Source: Cytidiella melzeri (Eukaryota; Basidiomycota; Agaricomycetes; Polyporales; Irpicaceae). From it: a stretch of DNA of 64,000 nt. Shown here piece after piece: positions 45,601 to 57,098 of this stretch (positions are counted from its first letter, which is position 1; the number at the start of each line of letters is the position of its first letter). Below the pieces are notes generated by a model. It searched no databases. It worked only from the letters and a program-made list of their open reading frames with translations, and was not told the origin of the DNA. The translations under genes and the position numbers were made by a program. The stretch is taken from contig JABYQR010000020.1 in NCBI GenBank assembly GCA_022592445.1, positions 1 to 64,000 of the forward strand. The letters run 5' to 3'.

Positions 45601-46585
45601 ACTCTTGAACGGCTTCCACGGGTCGGACTTCGACAAACCAATGTCAATCGTGCGCTTTTCCTGCCTAAAGTCGTTGAATGAGAAGATACGGGATGAGCGA
45701 CCGGCAGCTTTGTGATAGACGACCTTGATGTCGTTGACCTGCGGATCCGGATTGGCCACGTTGTCAGTCAGGACCTCTTCTATAAACGTGCACAGCATGT
45801 CAGCGTGGGTAAACTTCAATGTGCACGAGGTATTCTTCTTACCTTCTTGATGCTCGTAGCTCTGATCATCAGCTGGGTCCTCCTCAGCTGTCGATAAGAG
45901 TTGGGGTGGCATGTTTTCCGCAATGCCGTCTGAATCCTCATCGGATTCAACGAGTTCGTCTTCTGGCTGAGACTCGACTTCTGCGTCAGCCGGACCATCT
46001 TCTGGAGGTTCGCTGCCAGCAGGAGCCTGGCTGATCGCTAGGTCGGCCTCGACATCCAGCCCGGTGGCGTTGGCTACCCCAGTTAGCACATCCAACCCAA
46101 CACGGGGAGTCATATGAGCTCGCTGGGGGATTTCTGCCAAAGGACCGAAGGGACAGATGGTGCGCTGATAAACATCTGTGAGAATTTACCAAGGTCTGTG
46201 AGACTCCAAGTTGTAGCACTTGGGGAGCCCAAACGGCTCAGGCTGGGGTCCTCTTGCCTAACAAGCTGTCCTGAAGAAGAAAAAAAATAAGTATGTAGCA
46301 CAATTGAGTGCCGTAGTTTCATACCTCGCTTTGGAGTGCGAAGTACCTCCTGATTTGCGGCGCGCTTGCGGCTGCAAATTCCTCATTATTGTCGAGTCCT
46401 AATGCACGCTTGCGCGCGTCGATGCGCTCTGTATATTTTTGCATATCGTCGCATCTTCTAAAGTGGGACGCAAAGCCTCTGGCAAGGAAAGATTCACCGC
46501 AGTTGGGGCACGTTTTCCTGGCATCTGTCGTATATCGTCCGTCGACAGCCTTTCCCTTCCCCTTCGCTCGTGATGCAGAGGGCAT
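42647..46585 (-). CDS. Plavaka-type transposase, many exons
   Basis: Start preferred at 46585 (MPSASRAKGKGKAVDG). First exon 46325-46585 holds a zinc-finger-like CPNCGESFLARGFASHFRRC. After an acidic linker a long exon (to 45208) gives LDFEFAEFTQKASLNQQLVN, RPLWDWILSQVQDP and ERFYDEPW-like VRFYDEPWTAKKFAEVQ. Exon 44962-45150 carries the DDE-type block AIILWADTSVLSTFGTQKGH, NLPMWIRNGKSWGGGRIVGF. Then PRILFPYIHVLSADYEEQ, the cysteine block LLGKAPCPVCLVPKGGLSDL, AISYDRLHVDIIGVFQKHI, MARWSDLAHFKTGILTLDFS, and a C-terminal part ending at 42647. These blocks in this order match Plavaka transposases of basidiomycetes. The junction between the first two exons (46325 to about 46165) could not be resolved: all frames there meet stops or leave an impossibly short intron. 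Confidence 0.8.
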
Positions 46586-46733
46586 ATTAAATACGCAATA
46601 ATCTGAATTAATATATTCAAGCTCTTCAACTAACAACGCAAAACGAAAGCTTTAATTACTCAACTTACTTGCAACGGGTATACGATCAGATACAGAAGAG
46701 GAAAGCGTACAAATGGTACAGAGGGGCAAGAGA

Positions 46734-46760
46734 GTGGTGGTGGTGGTGGTGGTGGTGGAA
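46734..46760. repeat. GGT trinucleotide repeat near the right end of the transposon
   Basis: About eight consecutive TGG/GGT units on the plus strand in the subterminal region. Confidence 0.8.
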
Positions 46761-47005
46761 GAGAGGCAATAGCGCCACGTATGCGTGTTGAACACGAACA
46801 TGTGGCGCTATCTGATCCTCACGATGTCCTCTAGAGGGTCGCAACTTTCCTACCATTACCATATAGAGGAAGCATATTCTACAGAGAGGCTCCCGAGGCC
46901 GGCCTGTTACCTCGAGATTGCGGATTTTGCATCTAGAGGCTGGCGATAGTCTCGAGCTGTCATCCAGTCGGCATCTAGCCGGCATCAAGATTGCCGCTAG
47001 AGGCT

Positions 47006-47050
47006 TACGTGAGGCAAGCGCCTCAAGAGACTAATTCAAGTTTTCCGACA
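47006..47050 (-). repeat. Right terminal inverted repeat of the transposon
   Basis: Reads TGTCGGAAAACTTGAATTAG inward on the minus strand, followed by TCTCTTGAGGCGC. Confidence 0.75.
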
Positions 47051-47960
47051 ACCGACAGGAGCCAATTTTGACAAAGCTACAGCACCTCTCTTTGGAAAAC
47101 CAATGTGTAATCTGATCAACAATGACCACACAACTTCCTCCGATAGTCCCCTTCCAGGATTGCAGCGCGTCACAAACCGTTACTCAGCTCACTCTGAATA
47201 GGATGGGTTTGGACCCTTTACGCATCTTGACTCTCGTCAACGCCTTCCCAAATCTGCGACATCTCGCCATGCATAACGTACACGGATTATCTTGGAATGA
47301 AGACTCTCTTTCGCAGGACGAGTTTCAACAAGATGTTAAACTCGTTCAGGCGGCCGGACCTGCATACATTGCACGTCACAGAGACATCTGACAGCATTGT
47401 ACCATTCATCCGATGTGACGACAACTTACAGCAATTGCAAGTGCTGGGACTCGAACCAAGAGTCCTCTGGGGATGACGGTCTCTGTTCCAGATGCCGCTT
47501 ATAGCAATCTACTCTACATAACCATCCACTCTGGAAGTTTTACTTACAAAAATGATCTTAGTCTCTTGCACTCAAGATCTCACCAGATAACACGGTTCAC
47601 ATGTCGTCTGGTCTCTACCCATGACGCCAAATCTCAAGTCTCTCATTCTGACAAATATCCCTCTACGCTATCAACCCAAGGTACCACGGAAAAAATACAT
47701 CAAGCACTCCCTCCTTGCAGTCTCAAGCAGATGCGTGGAAGAGCTCTTCATTCGAGTTTGTGGGGAAGTGCTGATGCGGGACGACAATTTTGGGCGAGTT
47801 CTCCCTTCAGTCTGGCTCCCCTGCTTGTATAGTGACAAGTTTGCTAAACTGTTGCGACTTGTGTACACTTTCAGCGTTCACTCGTGGAACGCGTTGCCGA
47901 TGCTAAGGCAATCGAGAGCCAAAATTAGGGCATGTGTGTGTAACCCTGGCGCGGGTTAGC
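47051..47960 (+). pseudogene. 3' part of the split F-box family copy (D/E)
   Basis: Resumes directly after the transposon with RQEPILTKLQHLSLENQ, aligning with the residues that follow the D fragment. It continues SQTVTQLTLNRMGLDPLRIL, NAFPNLRHLAMHNVHGLSW, then MTPNLKSLILTNIPL and VWLPCLYSDKFAKLLRLVYT. Stops at 47112 and 47389 and frame changes show decay beyond the insertion itself. Confidence 0.85.
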
Positions 47961-49052
47961 ACAGTGCTCGGAACAGCATATATACTCCGATAAGACTGAG
48001 ATAATAACATCTCAGTTAAACTGCCTTTTGGCGTAACGGTTATGACGTCGGAGTTCAGATTGCTTACAGTGTGTAGGGTACGCATGAAGCGTGTTACAAA
48101 CACAATGAAAGTGTCATCGAGGTAAACGGTGTGTTGTTTTGTGGACACAATCCTGTTACGGCTCTGTGGTTTACTTAGTAGTATGCACTTCAGCATGTGG
48201 TGAATGATTGCGGACTGCAAGCACTCGAGCTCAGGCTATTGGGCTACTAATCGGCCTACCTGAAATAAAGTGAGTCGACTGTTAAGAAATAGCTCCGAGG
48301 CAGATATCGATCAGTTTTTGAACCTTTACGAATTCACCTTCCTTTTACGGACCGTTGTGTAGTCAACTTAGCGCCTACGTTTGGGCGACCGTTGGCCCAG
48401 AGTGTTTTTTTTTCTCCTCAGTACAGCACTTTCGCTCGAGGCTTACTATGTTTCGTTCTTTCTCTTCACTCTATACACGTCTCACTCCAGTTGACATATA
48501 TTAGTTTATCCGCGCTTCGCGTAGACTATAATGGTCCCCTCGTAACACTGCAAGTTTACTTCTGAATCACCACGCTTACAGTGGGAGGAGGAGTGAGGGA
48601 CTGACTCAAATGCGCCTGTGAGCAAAGGGTTACCATACGCAGAGTACTTCTGTGCTAGCAGACGGGCCTGTTACTTTGACTTTGGACGGTATGTGCTGTG
48701 CCAATTGTTCGACAAGTCACTGGGCCTGATTTCTTAGGTGCCAATAGAACTCCCGCCGACCGCGTGTCCGTTGGGCGTAGCTAAACGAATGGCTTACGCA
48801 AGCTTTCCAGAGTTCTGTAGGACACAGTGTCTTATGCGATCACTCAGCAATGCGGGTGCAGACGTCGATTGGTTCCGAAGCGGAACCAGCTAAGCTACTG
48901 TCTCAGCTACAAAGAGGAGTCGCGACTGAGTCGATCCACTCTCATACAGCAAATTGCTACCCAATTCTGCACGGTTGGGGCTGTTTCGACTCCTCATCTC
49001 AGGTGAGACACCCCTGACCTCCGGCCATCGGGCGTCAAACGGAACAGATCGT
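47961..49052. other. Intergenic region
   Basis: About 1.1 kb with no gene. Sequence near 48687-48740 repeats the upstream region of copy B, marking the promoter remains of copy F. The rest is unassigned. Confidence 0.35.
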
Positions 49053-50246
49053 GTCTTCAAGTTCTGCTGTATTTCCGCAGGAGATTCTTGACTACATCCT
49101 CGGCTTCTCGGAGATCGTGAATCTCCTCTGGCATGCCGTCTCAGCTCTCGCGCGCTGCTCCATATAGCCACGCAAATGACGTTTAAACAAATCGTTGTCC
49201 GGCTAAGTACCCACAACAACATCCTCATACTGCTCGAAAATCCCCGCTGAAGGCCGCTGCTGTCCAGAGTCTACGGTTTTTGTCAGCACCGCTCGATGAG
49301 CATGATACCACGACAAAGTCATACCGCCGGGCAGGAATCTTGGCACGTCTGAGAAACCTCCAACACCTCTTTATCGACTCACAAGTGATGACCCATCGCT
49401 TTCTGATTGTGCCCTTCCGTGACTGCAGCGCGGCCCTACCCTTACGTTGTCGTCGGTACCCTTTCAACACCTTCTAGCCCTTATCAACAAATTCCCAAAC
49501 CTAGTACAATATCTCACCACGCATCAGGTTGTCTGGAAACATTTGCACGATGATTTCCCTGAGAGTATTTTCGGCATAGCAGTGTCGTTCAAGGGCCCCA
49601 AACTGCGCGCATTAGACATTCATATGTTGCACTACATGCTTGCATCACGCCTGCTGTGTGACGAGAACATTGGAAACGATAGGACTTCAGCCGTGGGGCA
49701 CTCAACAAGGTTGGTGGTTTCTTTTCCGCCGGGATGTGCTTTCCAGCAACCTACTCCACCTTACCATTCACGGCCACCTGTCCAGTGAGTTTCCTATTCG
49801 CGAAGTTGAGCCGTATTTCTATCTTACACTCACCAGATATACAAAATGATATGTCATGGCTACTGATAACTCCAAACTTCAAGTCTTTCGACTAATAATC
49901 CAAATCTATACTCACTTTCGGCACCATTAGTCTACGGGGCGTACACCCGGCACTTCCTTTCTACAGAGAGTCTCAAACAGCAGGGTGGAAGTGCTCTGCT
50001 TCCAATTCAAAGTGGGCTTCCAAGATTTCGCGGGATGAACTCACCACCTCGGAGTGGCTTCCTTACCAGGACGACGACAATCCCCCCAACCTCTCGCGCA
50101 TCGTGTACATCTTCAAGTTCAGGAGCGTCATTTTGGCACCTGCGAGAGCAGTGATTAGGGCAAGTGTACGGGAGGCGCGTGAAGCATGGGACAAGCGTGA
50201 TATCGTCGAGGTAATTTTTGAGGTAGAGCTAGTGAATCAGAGTAGT
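49053..50246 (+). pseudogene. F-box family pseudogene (copy F)
   Basis: AVFPQEILDYILGFSEIVNL (F-box), LRNLQHLFIDSQVMTHRF, LDIHMLHYMLASRLLCDENI and a C-terminal VREAREAWDKRDIVEVIFEV (compare copy A KAHEAWDKRDIVSVVFKAD) appear in order but in different frames with internal stops. Confidence 0.8.
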
Positions 50247-50935
50247 GAGTTGTGTTGTAGGCCCTTGCTTTGGATTTCCTACGCTCTTTATCTGTAACTG
50301 TACTACCGGCGCCAGGCTGGCGTCGGCCATGAAGCTCGAAACTGCCTCGGGTGTTATTTTCGCGAATATGCGTTAGACTGTCATATAACATAACAAGTTA
50401 GATGTCACAGAGTACTGAGTTCGAATATCTGTCCAGTTGCTGATACGACGTTCTTAGTAAGCGCCATCATCCTCAGCCGGATCTCATTACAGTCATTTTT
50501 AACCAGTCACTTGAATACGCATGCTGTAGAAGTTGGGCGACCAAAACGCAAATCATGTCTCCTCTCAGCACCGTGTGTGCCCTGCTTGGCTGCTCTCCAC
50601 CAAGTACTGCTTCGAAGATAGCTGCAAGGGGAGGCTCAGCATGTTGCTTTGCGAGTTCTCTCACTCACTGCACCAGTCTCGCAGGAGACATTGTATAGGC
50701 GATAAAGAAAGCTAATAATACAGTGGGATGATGGGATGTACAGACACAACAATGAGATGAGACCGTCCATGGGCGTGCAGTGAAAACAAGGTCAAGCGAT
50801 GCGAGCGTCGGGAAATGGGAATGGAAATGGGAATGGGCGGACTGGTGATGGTATCGCAGATGAGATGCATGCGTGTAAAAGACGAAAACATCGCAACAGA
50901 AGAGCAAGAAAACAGGAAACACAGAAATCAAACCA
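50247..50935. other. Intergenic region
   Basis: 3' flanks of copy F and of the next minus-strand gene. A short GGGAATGGAAATGGGAATGG repeat lies near 50812-50836. No gene seen. Confidence 0.4.
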
Positions 50936-53033
50936 TCAACGCATCCTCAGAGCAATATCCTGATACCACTCATCAAATGGCGGCAAATCATCCTCGTCCT
51001 CGTCCAGCGCGAAATCCCGCACAACTTTGGATCGACACGACAACGGCGGATCACAGTCGTACGACACAACAAACCTGAAAACTCCAAGTTCCGCCGGCGT
51101 ATCAGGCTCGAATTCCGAATCCGACTCGTCTGTCGGGGAAGACACGCTTCCTTCCATGTCCGAGTCCGATTCAGCCTCGGCCAAAGGTGGGGTTGAGACA
51201 ACCCTTACAGGACAGTGACAGGGCACACCAGGGACCATGAGATTTTCACAGTGTTGCGGTGTGATGATGCGGTTCGAGCAGGCGTCCCAGGGGGTCTGGT
51301 CGGGGGCCTCGTGAATGACAATGTGCGGCGATGTGAACGGATGGACAGAATCAATGATCCTTGTGTCGCGGCATGAGCCGTAGAAGCTGAGGAGAGGCTG
51401 CGAGCACGGTAAGCTGGCTATCACCCAGGGAAGATCGTTCGAAACTTACAATAGCAGGATCAGACCAGACGAATGGCTTTTCCTGATTACGACGGAATCC
51501 TTCAACGTCCCACCGCGCACGGAACTCTGGAGCCATGAGCATTGCGATCCGGGTCTACAAACGCGGTCAATATTTGGGGTATTTCCTTGAGGAAGATGAT
51601 ACTTACAGCCATCTTATAAAGTCTGCGATATGAACCAGAAAGGTCGTCTTCATCCTCCGACGACTGTAGAGAGATAAGCAACTCTAACATGTTATAATAT
51701 TTAAACGACTTATTCACCGAAATCATGAAACGCGAAAGTCTGAGCGCAGGGCGATATATCAACGACGCGTGCATAGCCGAAGGTTGCGCATAGTATTCCA
51801 TCAATGCGTACGAAGCAGAGTAGGCAGGTACGCAGTATCGCTGTGGGATTGTCAAATATGTGTCGTCCTGAGGCTGCGGGGTATTCCAGCTATAAGCGAC
51901 ACAGCCTTCCCAAGGATCGGTGGGCGGGGTGATGACGATGTGGGGGGCTAGTTCAGGACAAGCAGAGTCCAAGACGATGGACCTCTTGTCTAGGACGAAG
52001 GCACGGAGCACCTCCTGCCATAAGGTCAGCGAGATGCCACAGGGTCTCCAAGAACTGTCTGCGACTCACGTTTAATTCTCCGTGGACTTCTAGCTCGAAG
52101 TCATCATCCTCAACGGAAGACAAGTCCCAGAGAGACTCTTCAAAGTCGAGCACATCGAAAGGCAGATCAGTCACAGATTGTATGCTCTACAAATATACAA
52201 AGAGATTATCTTTAGCCCACGTTCAACCAGACAAAGGAGGTGGACTTACCAAATCGCTCATCATGCAGTCAACATGTCGAGTTAGCTGAGTTGAATTTGA
52301 GGACCGCTGAGTGATGGGTGGTGAGGGTCAAAGGGCATAGAGAACATACCTCGCAAGCTGAGTCTTCCATTTCATAGTCCTCGTGGCCCTGCCTGTAGGC
52401 ATGGGCATGGTGGCCATGGGTGTCGCGTGCTGCCGTGGACGTCACTGCGCAAAGCTCGTCGTCTTCTGCATCTGAATGACGGCCCTCCTCGGCCCTCGTA
52501 CTTGAGTATCCAGAGAGGTGTGTGTTGTGTGAAATTGAGAGCCATGGAACGTTGGAAATCTGCAGTTGGCCAGCAACAGAAACGAAAGCACGGTCAACAT
52601 GCATAGTTACAGGAGGGTATATGGTGGTTGGAGAGTGAGACGTACCAGGTCAGAGATTGCGTCCAGCTGTTCTTTATGTAGAGCAGGGTCTTTGTTCTGT
52701 GGTAGAGAGATCGAAGAGTCGAGTGGCGACGGCTTCAATCCGGAGTGTGATTCTGCCGCACACTGGTGATCGGACCGGATGACGCCGAGCGCACGTCGAT
52801 CAGCCCGGGAGCACATCTCGATCAACTGGCAGCGGCAGTTGCTGTGGTTCAAGCTGTTGGAGGCACAGTCAGAAGGGTGGCTGCAGGAAACCGTCGAGGG
52901 CAACGAACGAGGCGGGAATTATAGCCGTTTCCTCAGCTATCGTCGACAGCCTGCGCTGGTGAATGTGACGTCTAGATCTGTCTTGCCGTGGATTGTAATA
53001 CCGTCTTCTCGCGGGATTCGTAACAATCGCCAT
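50936..53033 (-). CDS. Uncharacterised protein with an internal duplication, 8 exons
   Basis: 556 aa; exons 52909-53033, 52646-52853, 52350-52559, 52250-52285, 52070-52186, 51607-52014, 51450-51554, 50936-51397 (1671 nt). No known domain recognised. The basic N-terminus (ARRRYYNPRQDRSRRHIHQR) is followed by a Ser/His-rich linker, then an acidic stretch and a repeated unit: APHIVITPPTDPWEGC...NTPQ and SPHIVIHEAPDQTPWDAC...ITPQ, about 200 residues apart. The first copy is followed by LRLSRFMISVNKSFKYYNML; the second by an acidic Ser-rich region and VFRFVVSYDCDPPLSCRSK. The segment from 52264 could alone make a 368-aa protein (MMSDLSIQS...), but the 12-codon exon 4 joins both parts in phase, so one gene is preferred. 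Confidence 0.6.
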
Positions 53034-53361
53034 GTTCGTGCTTAAATTACACAGATGGCGGGGGTCTTCAGTGAAAAGAGGCGGGGATGGTAGAGGGAAA
53101 CTTGGAGATGAATGTATAACAGGGACCAGTATATATACACCGCCACCTCTGGCCATCGTATTGCATGACTCGGAGTGGCACTGGGTGGCCAGGACAAAGC
53201 TAGTAGAGCACGGGCCACTGCTATCCATCTTGTCAAGAGGCCATGCGCCTGGCCTGCCAGGTAAACATCGACATTGCTACTCGATTGTAATAGCATCACA
53301 GACATCCCGATTTCAAACCATTAGTCTACACCAATTGCACAGCACAGTGCTACTGCATATG

Positions 53362-54639
53362 TCAAGTCGACACCCTAGGGAACGCCGACGGCAGTTCATC
53401 TCCATACTCCTCTCTACCGCTCATCTTCTCAGCCAACTCCCACACGCTATCCTCGTTCCCCCTCACAGCCGCAGCCCACTCGCCACAAATATCCTGACCA
53501 AACCTAGGGGACAACACGGCATGGATTCTCTTGTCCCTTCCTCGCGCGTGATTCCGCAAAGACTTGAACAGCTCTCTCGGCGAATCCTCCCTTGCGTGCG
53601 CGCCATGCCGCCATGGTTTCATTAGCCATTCGAACTCGTCCACAGCCAGCACAATCATCTCCAGCTTCGACGGTGTCCTGTCCCTCTGCGCCGAATCAGG
53701 AGTAGTGCTATGATCATGGCCAACCTGGCTCTGCAACGTAGGCCGATCGGGCTGCAACACTATATCCGGGATCCGCAACACGTCTCCTCTATTGTTCGCC
53801 CGTAGTTGAAGATACGGCAGCGCGAGATGTGTGAGGTTCGGGAGATACTCGAGAGGAATGTAAGGACTCTTCTCCATATCCGTCAATCTGAGATGCGTTA
53901 TGTTGCCCAACAAACTCGCATGCGTGTCCGAAGTAGAGTGAAGGTCGACGAGGAAATGCCAGTCGTATCGGAACGTATGTTTCGTGAGCGTCACGCTCCG
54001 TATACGCGACGCCGCACCAACAGTGTGTACTTCCTTATCCTCTGACTTCTCCCGCTCCTCGCCCACATCCGTCTCGATAGATGTCGACCCTTGCGCGCCC
54101 AACTCTCCAAGACCCCTCCCACTCCCCTTCCCCTTCCTCTTCCCAAACAACGTAGAGTTATACAGCAGCCTCAAGCTCCCCGCCGTCAACGCGACATCCT
54201 CTATATTCGTACACAGATTGAATATGCTCAGCTCTCCCGGCGACGACATCATGTCGATCGTCTCGATCCACAGATGCCGCACGTACTTGCTCACGTCGCA
54301 AGTTCCCGGCGGCAACAAATGAGCGTAGCCTCCCTGACTGAGGAACACGGCCGTACTCGGGCGGAGAATGCCCTGGGGCGTCGCCCAGCCAGGTGTCGTT
54401 GTCGAGCTTGACGGCCGTGTAAACATCGTGACGGTGTTACCCGCGCGCCGGACGACGGTAGAGAACACGCAGGGGAGGACTAATTGGCGGGCCCATGTTG
54501 AGACGAGGGAGATATTGAGTGCGGTATGGTGAGAAGTGTTGCAGGCGAAGCTGAGGATGTGGATGACGATTTCGGTGGGTAATTCTGGGAAGCGCAGTAA
54601 GGGTGTAGCGATGTTCATGGTTTGAGAACTCCGTGGCAT
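53362..54639 (-). CDS. F-box domain protein, single exon (different type)
   Basis: 425 aa in one uninterrupted frame. The N-terminal F-box LRFPELPTEIVIHILSFACN (residues about 15-50) ends in STWARQLVLPCVFSTVV, the usual form in mushroom F-box proteins. The remainder has leucine-rich segments (KYVRHLWIETIDMMSS, LLGNITHLRLTDMEKSPYIP, LPNLTHLALPYLQL) and a C-terminal part KLEMIVLAVDEFEWLMKPW. Not closely related to the multicopy family at 10 and 63 kb. Expected to be an SCF ubiquitin-ligase receptor; substrate unknown. ATG at 54639 taken; a second in-frame ATG eight codons on (MNIATPLL) is possible. Confidence 0.8.
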   Translation of the reverse strand: MPRSSQTMNIATPLLRFPELPTEIVIHILSFACNTSHHTALNISLVSTWARQLVLPCVFSTVVRRAGNTVTMFTRPSSSTTTPGWATPQGILRPSTAVFLSQGGYAHLLPPGTCDVSKYVRHLWIETIDMMSSPGELSIFNLCTNIEDVALTAGSLRLLYNSTLFGKRKGKGSGRGLGELGAQGSTSIETDVGEEREKSEDKEVHTVGAASRIRSVTLTKHTFRYDWHFLVDLHSTSDTHASLLGNITHLRLTDMEKSPYIPLEYLPNLTHLALPYLQLRANNRGDVLRIPDIVLQPDRPTLQSQVGHDHSTTPDSAQRDRTPSKLEMIVLAVDEFEWLMKPWRHGAHAREDSPRELFKSLRNHARGRDKRIHAVLSPRFGQDICGEWAAAVRGNEDSVWELAEKMSGREEYGDELPSAFPRVST

Positions 54640-55276
54640 CCGTGGGAGGCGTTATTCGCAGGCAGAATAGGCTGAGTATATAGACGTTATGGATAATGTA
54701 GGAGAGGTGGGGACTTGCTTCGCGTACCCGTACAGATCTACTTCAAGTACGCGTCTGCGTTGCGAAATTGAACACTCGTAGTGAGCAAAGGTTCGCGCTC
54801 TCAATCTGTAAGGTACTGCAATCAGTGCTATAGATTCGCTCTTGTGGCACCCTTAAAACCATAGACGAAGCAAAAGACCTTGGGCCAGTTCGCTGAAGCG
54901 GCAACGACGGCCGTAGTGGTGGTGGTCCGACTCGCAAGTTGCAATCCGAGCCACGGAAACGAATTCGATTAGCCTCCCAGCCGTTGATCCGATCACGCCC
55001 CAAGAGGCGTGGCGGTCTTGATGAAATTTTTGACCTGACCCACCGGGCCAACCGTAGAGGTGGGTACATTCCGCCTCACATCTAGAACACCAGAGCATCG
55101 AGTGCTCCGTGTCGATAATCGAGGTTACGCGTGCACGTAAGAAAGAAGCGAAAGCGCAAATTGAGCACAATCACAGATACCATCCAAGTGTGTCTACTCC
55201 CTTTCCCACTGTCTTGTTTGCTATAATCACATATGCCAATCCGTCCTTCACTCATGTCTATCGTAACACACCCCAA
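54640..55276. other. Intergenic region
   Basis: Promoter side of the F-box gene and 3' flank of the HAD gene; no coding frame supported. Confidence 0.4.
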
Positions 55277-56493
55277 TTATGCCAGATCTCCACTCGACCC
55301 AATCGCAAATAACTCTGCCAACTCCATAATCGAGTCAACCACCATATCCACCTCCCCTCCGTTCGCTTTACTCGCAACACTGTCGCTACGCCCGATATCC
55401 TCTGTTGCCCGGCGCACGTACACCGTCTTCATCCCGTGCGAAGCGGCGTTCTGGAGATCGTAAATGTGTGCTGCGACCATGACACATTTATCTGGGGGGA
55501 CGGAGAGATGGTGGAGCGCGCCGAGGTAGACTTTGGGGTTTCTGGAATGAAAAGGCTGTTATGAAGAGATGGCGTCGATGGATGAATGAGATGCATACGG
55601 TTTGTATGACCCCATGAGTTCTCCGGAAAAGACAACATCCCAGGGAAGGTCCGCGTACTTTGCCTAGAACAATAATACAAACAACGTATCGTACAGGGTC
55701 GTAAGGTAGGCAGATAGGTATTCACCATGTCAGTCAGCAGCCTTACATTCCCGTTCGACAGGGTACCGATGATCGCTTGCTTCTTGAGAGCATACAGTCC
55801 TTCTGTCGAATCTGGCCAGCCTAGCGGTCCGTAGCGTCTTCGTGGGTTCTCTATAGGGAGAAGTAGACTTTGTGCGTACCATTGAGTTTGTGCCAGACCA
55901 TGTTGATCTCCTCGCGTTTCTCAGCACTCCACATCCGTCCGAGGTGCTCCCACTTTTGTGACGCTAGCATCTCGTCGAGAAGCTAATGCAGCAAAAACAG
56001 AACCCACAAATATCAGTATCAGCCTCCATAGTTCAAAACCATAGTGGACAGTAGCTTGCCTCTCGGTGTATAGTGTCGATGTTCGTCGACCCGGACCCCC
56101 CGCTGGCGATCCGCTTTCTGCTCGATATTTCGAACGTCAGCATACAAAAGTGTGACAGCAGACACACCGATAAGGCAGCAAGGAAACCCCAACACCAGTG
56201 GGGGAAGGGGGAAAGATGGATGTATCACGCACGTAGCAGCCATGTACCCCGCACGCCACTCGTTCGCAAACTCTGTCCAGTCAACTGTACATGCCACAAA
56301 ATTTCCTTACTGCTCAGTATTAGGTCACAAGCAGGCGACAATTGAACTTACTTTCAAAGATGCCTTCGTAGTGTACCGAGAGTTGTTTAGACACGCTACT
56401 TTGCCAATCTACAACGGTACCGAAGACGTCAAACAAGAACGCTTCCGCGCCCTTTAAGGACCAGGGATCGTTTCTGGCAGTCATCGCTTTCAT
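55277..56493 (-). CDS. HAD-superfamily hydrolase, haloacid dehalogenase type II-like, 7 exons
   Basis: 259 aa; exons 56352-56493, 56233-56284, 56060-56117, 55880-55982, 55726-55820, 55599-55663, 55277-55541 (780 nt). HAD motif I FLFDVFGTVVDWQSSV with the nucleophilic Asp, cap-domain DWTEFANEWRAGYM, IHRELLDEML, motif II GTLSNGN, motif III Lys at GSYKPNPKVYLGAL, and motif IV VAAHIYDLQNAASHGMKTVY. All catalytic positions are present. Type II enzymes hydrolyse 2-haloacids; fungal members often have unknown natural substrates, so only the hydrolase chemistry is safe. The third intron starts GAG|GCAAGC (GC-AG). An ATG at 56484 has a better context than the first one at 56493. Confidence 0.92.
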
Positions 56494-57098
56494 CAGGTCG
56501 CCAGGTGTTGTGTCCGAGTCGGTGTTAGAAGGTGGGTCGGTGCAGTGAGTAAGCAGCGTTCAGGGTATTCCACGACCGTGAGACAGTGCTTAGTGCGCAG
56601 ATATCAGTACGAAAGACTGTCACTGCGAAGTGCCGGCAAGGAAAGCTCACCTGGAAGGCGTTCCAGGGCGGGGATTCCGTCTTTTTGTGGGGTTTTATAC
56701 ACAACTTGCATCGCTCCACAGGCCTCGGTGGCCTCGTCAAGGACCTCTGGCACCCGTGACCGTAGGTACATTCAGACCCACAGCACCAAGAATCACAACA
56801 CAGCTGAAGCCAGATTATGAGTCTTTGAGCATCGCAAACACAGTCGAGTGCATTCGAAACCTTGTAAGTCGTGTGTCGGAGGCATTTGTCAAGCGTTGCC
56901 ATCATGGCGCCACAAGGCAGAGATTACCCGAATGCAGACATATATCTCATCATGAAAATCTGAGCGACTCGATGTACAGTAATTGCAGGATACCTGATGT
57001 AGCAGGCACTTTCAACAAAGTATCATTACATACAGTCTTTCAACAATTCAGGGCTGACTATGGCCGACACGCACACTGGCATCTACACGAGTGGAATA
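56494..57098. other. Intergenic region
   Basis: Open frames on both strands overlap here (the longest, 179 codons on plus from 56630, has no splice or domain support). Between the HAD promoter and the 3' end of the next gene; nothing called. Confidence 0.35.

Larger units (their letters stand above)
38821..47050 (-). mobile_element. 8.23 kb Plavaka/CACTA-type DNA transposon inserted in an F-box gene
   Basis: Both ends carry an inverted repeat starting TGTCGGAAA (38821 on plus; 47050 on minus), with further similarity (CTCTTGAG/GGCGC) inside. The flanking dinucleotide AC is present on both sides (38819-38820, 47051-47052), a 2-bp target duplication as reported for some CACTA-group elements. 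Subterminal regions are full of short CCTCTAG/CTAGAGG-like repeats, as in CACTA elements. It encodes a multi-exon transposase (42647-46585) and a second gene (39719-41704), both on the minus strand. Confidence 0.85.

Noticed and set aside
50936..52264. Separate 368-aa gene starting MMSDL
   Set aside because: A 12-codon exon links it in phase to the upstream exons, so one longer gene explains more; the shorter one remains an alternative start.
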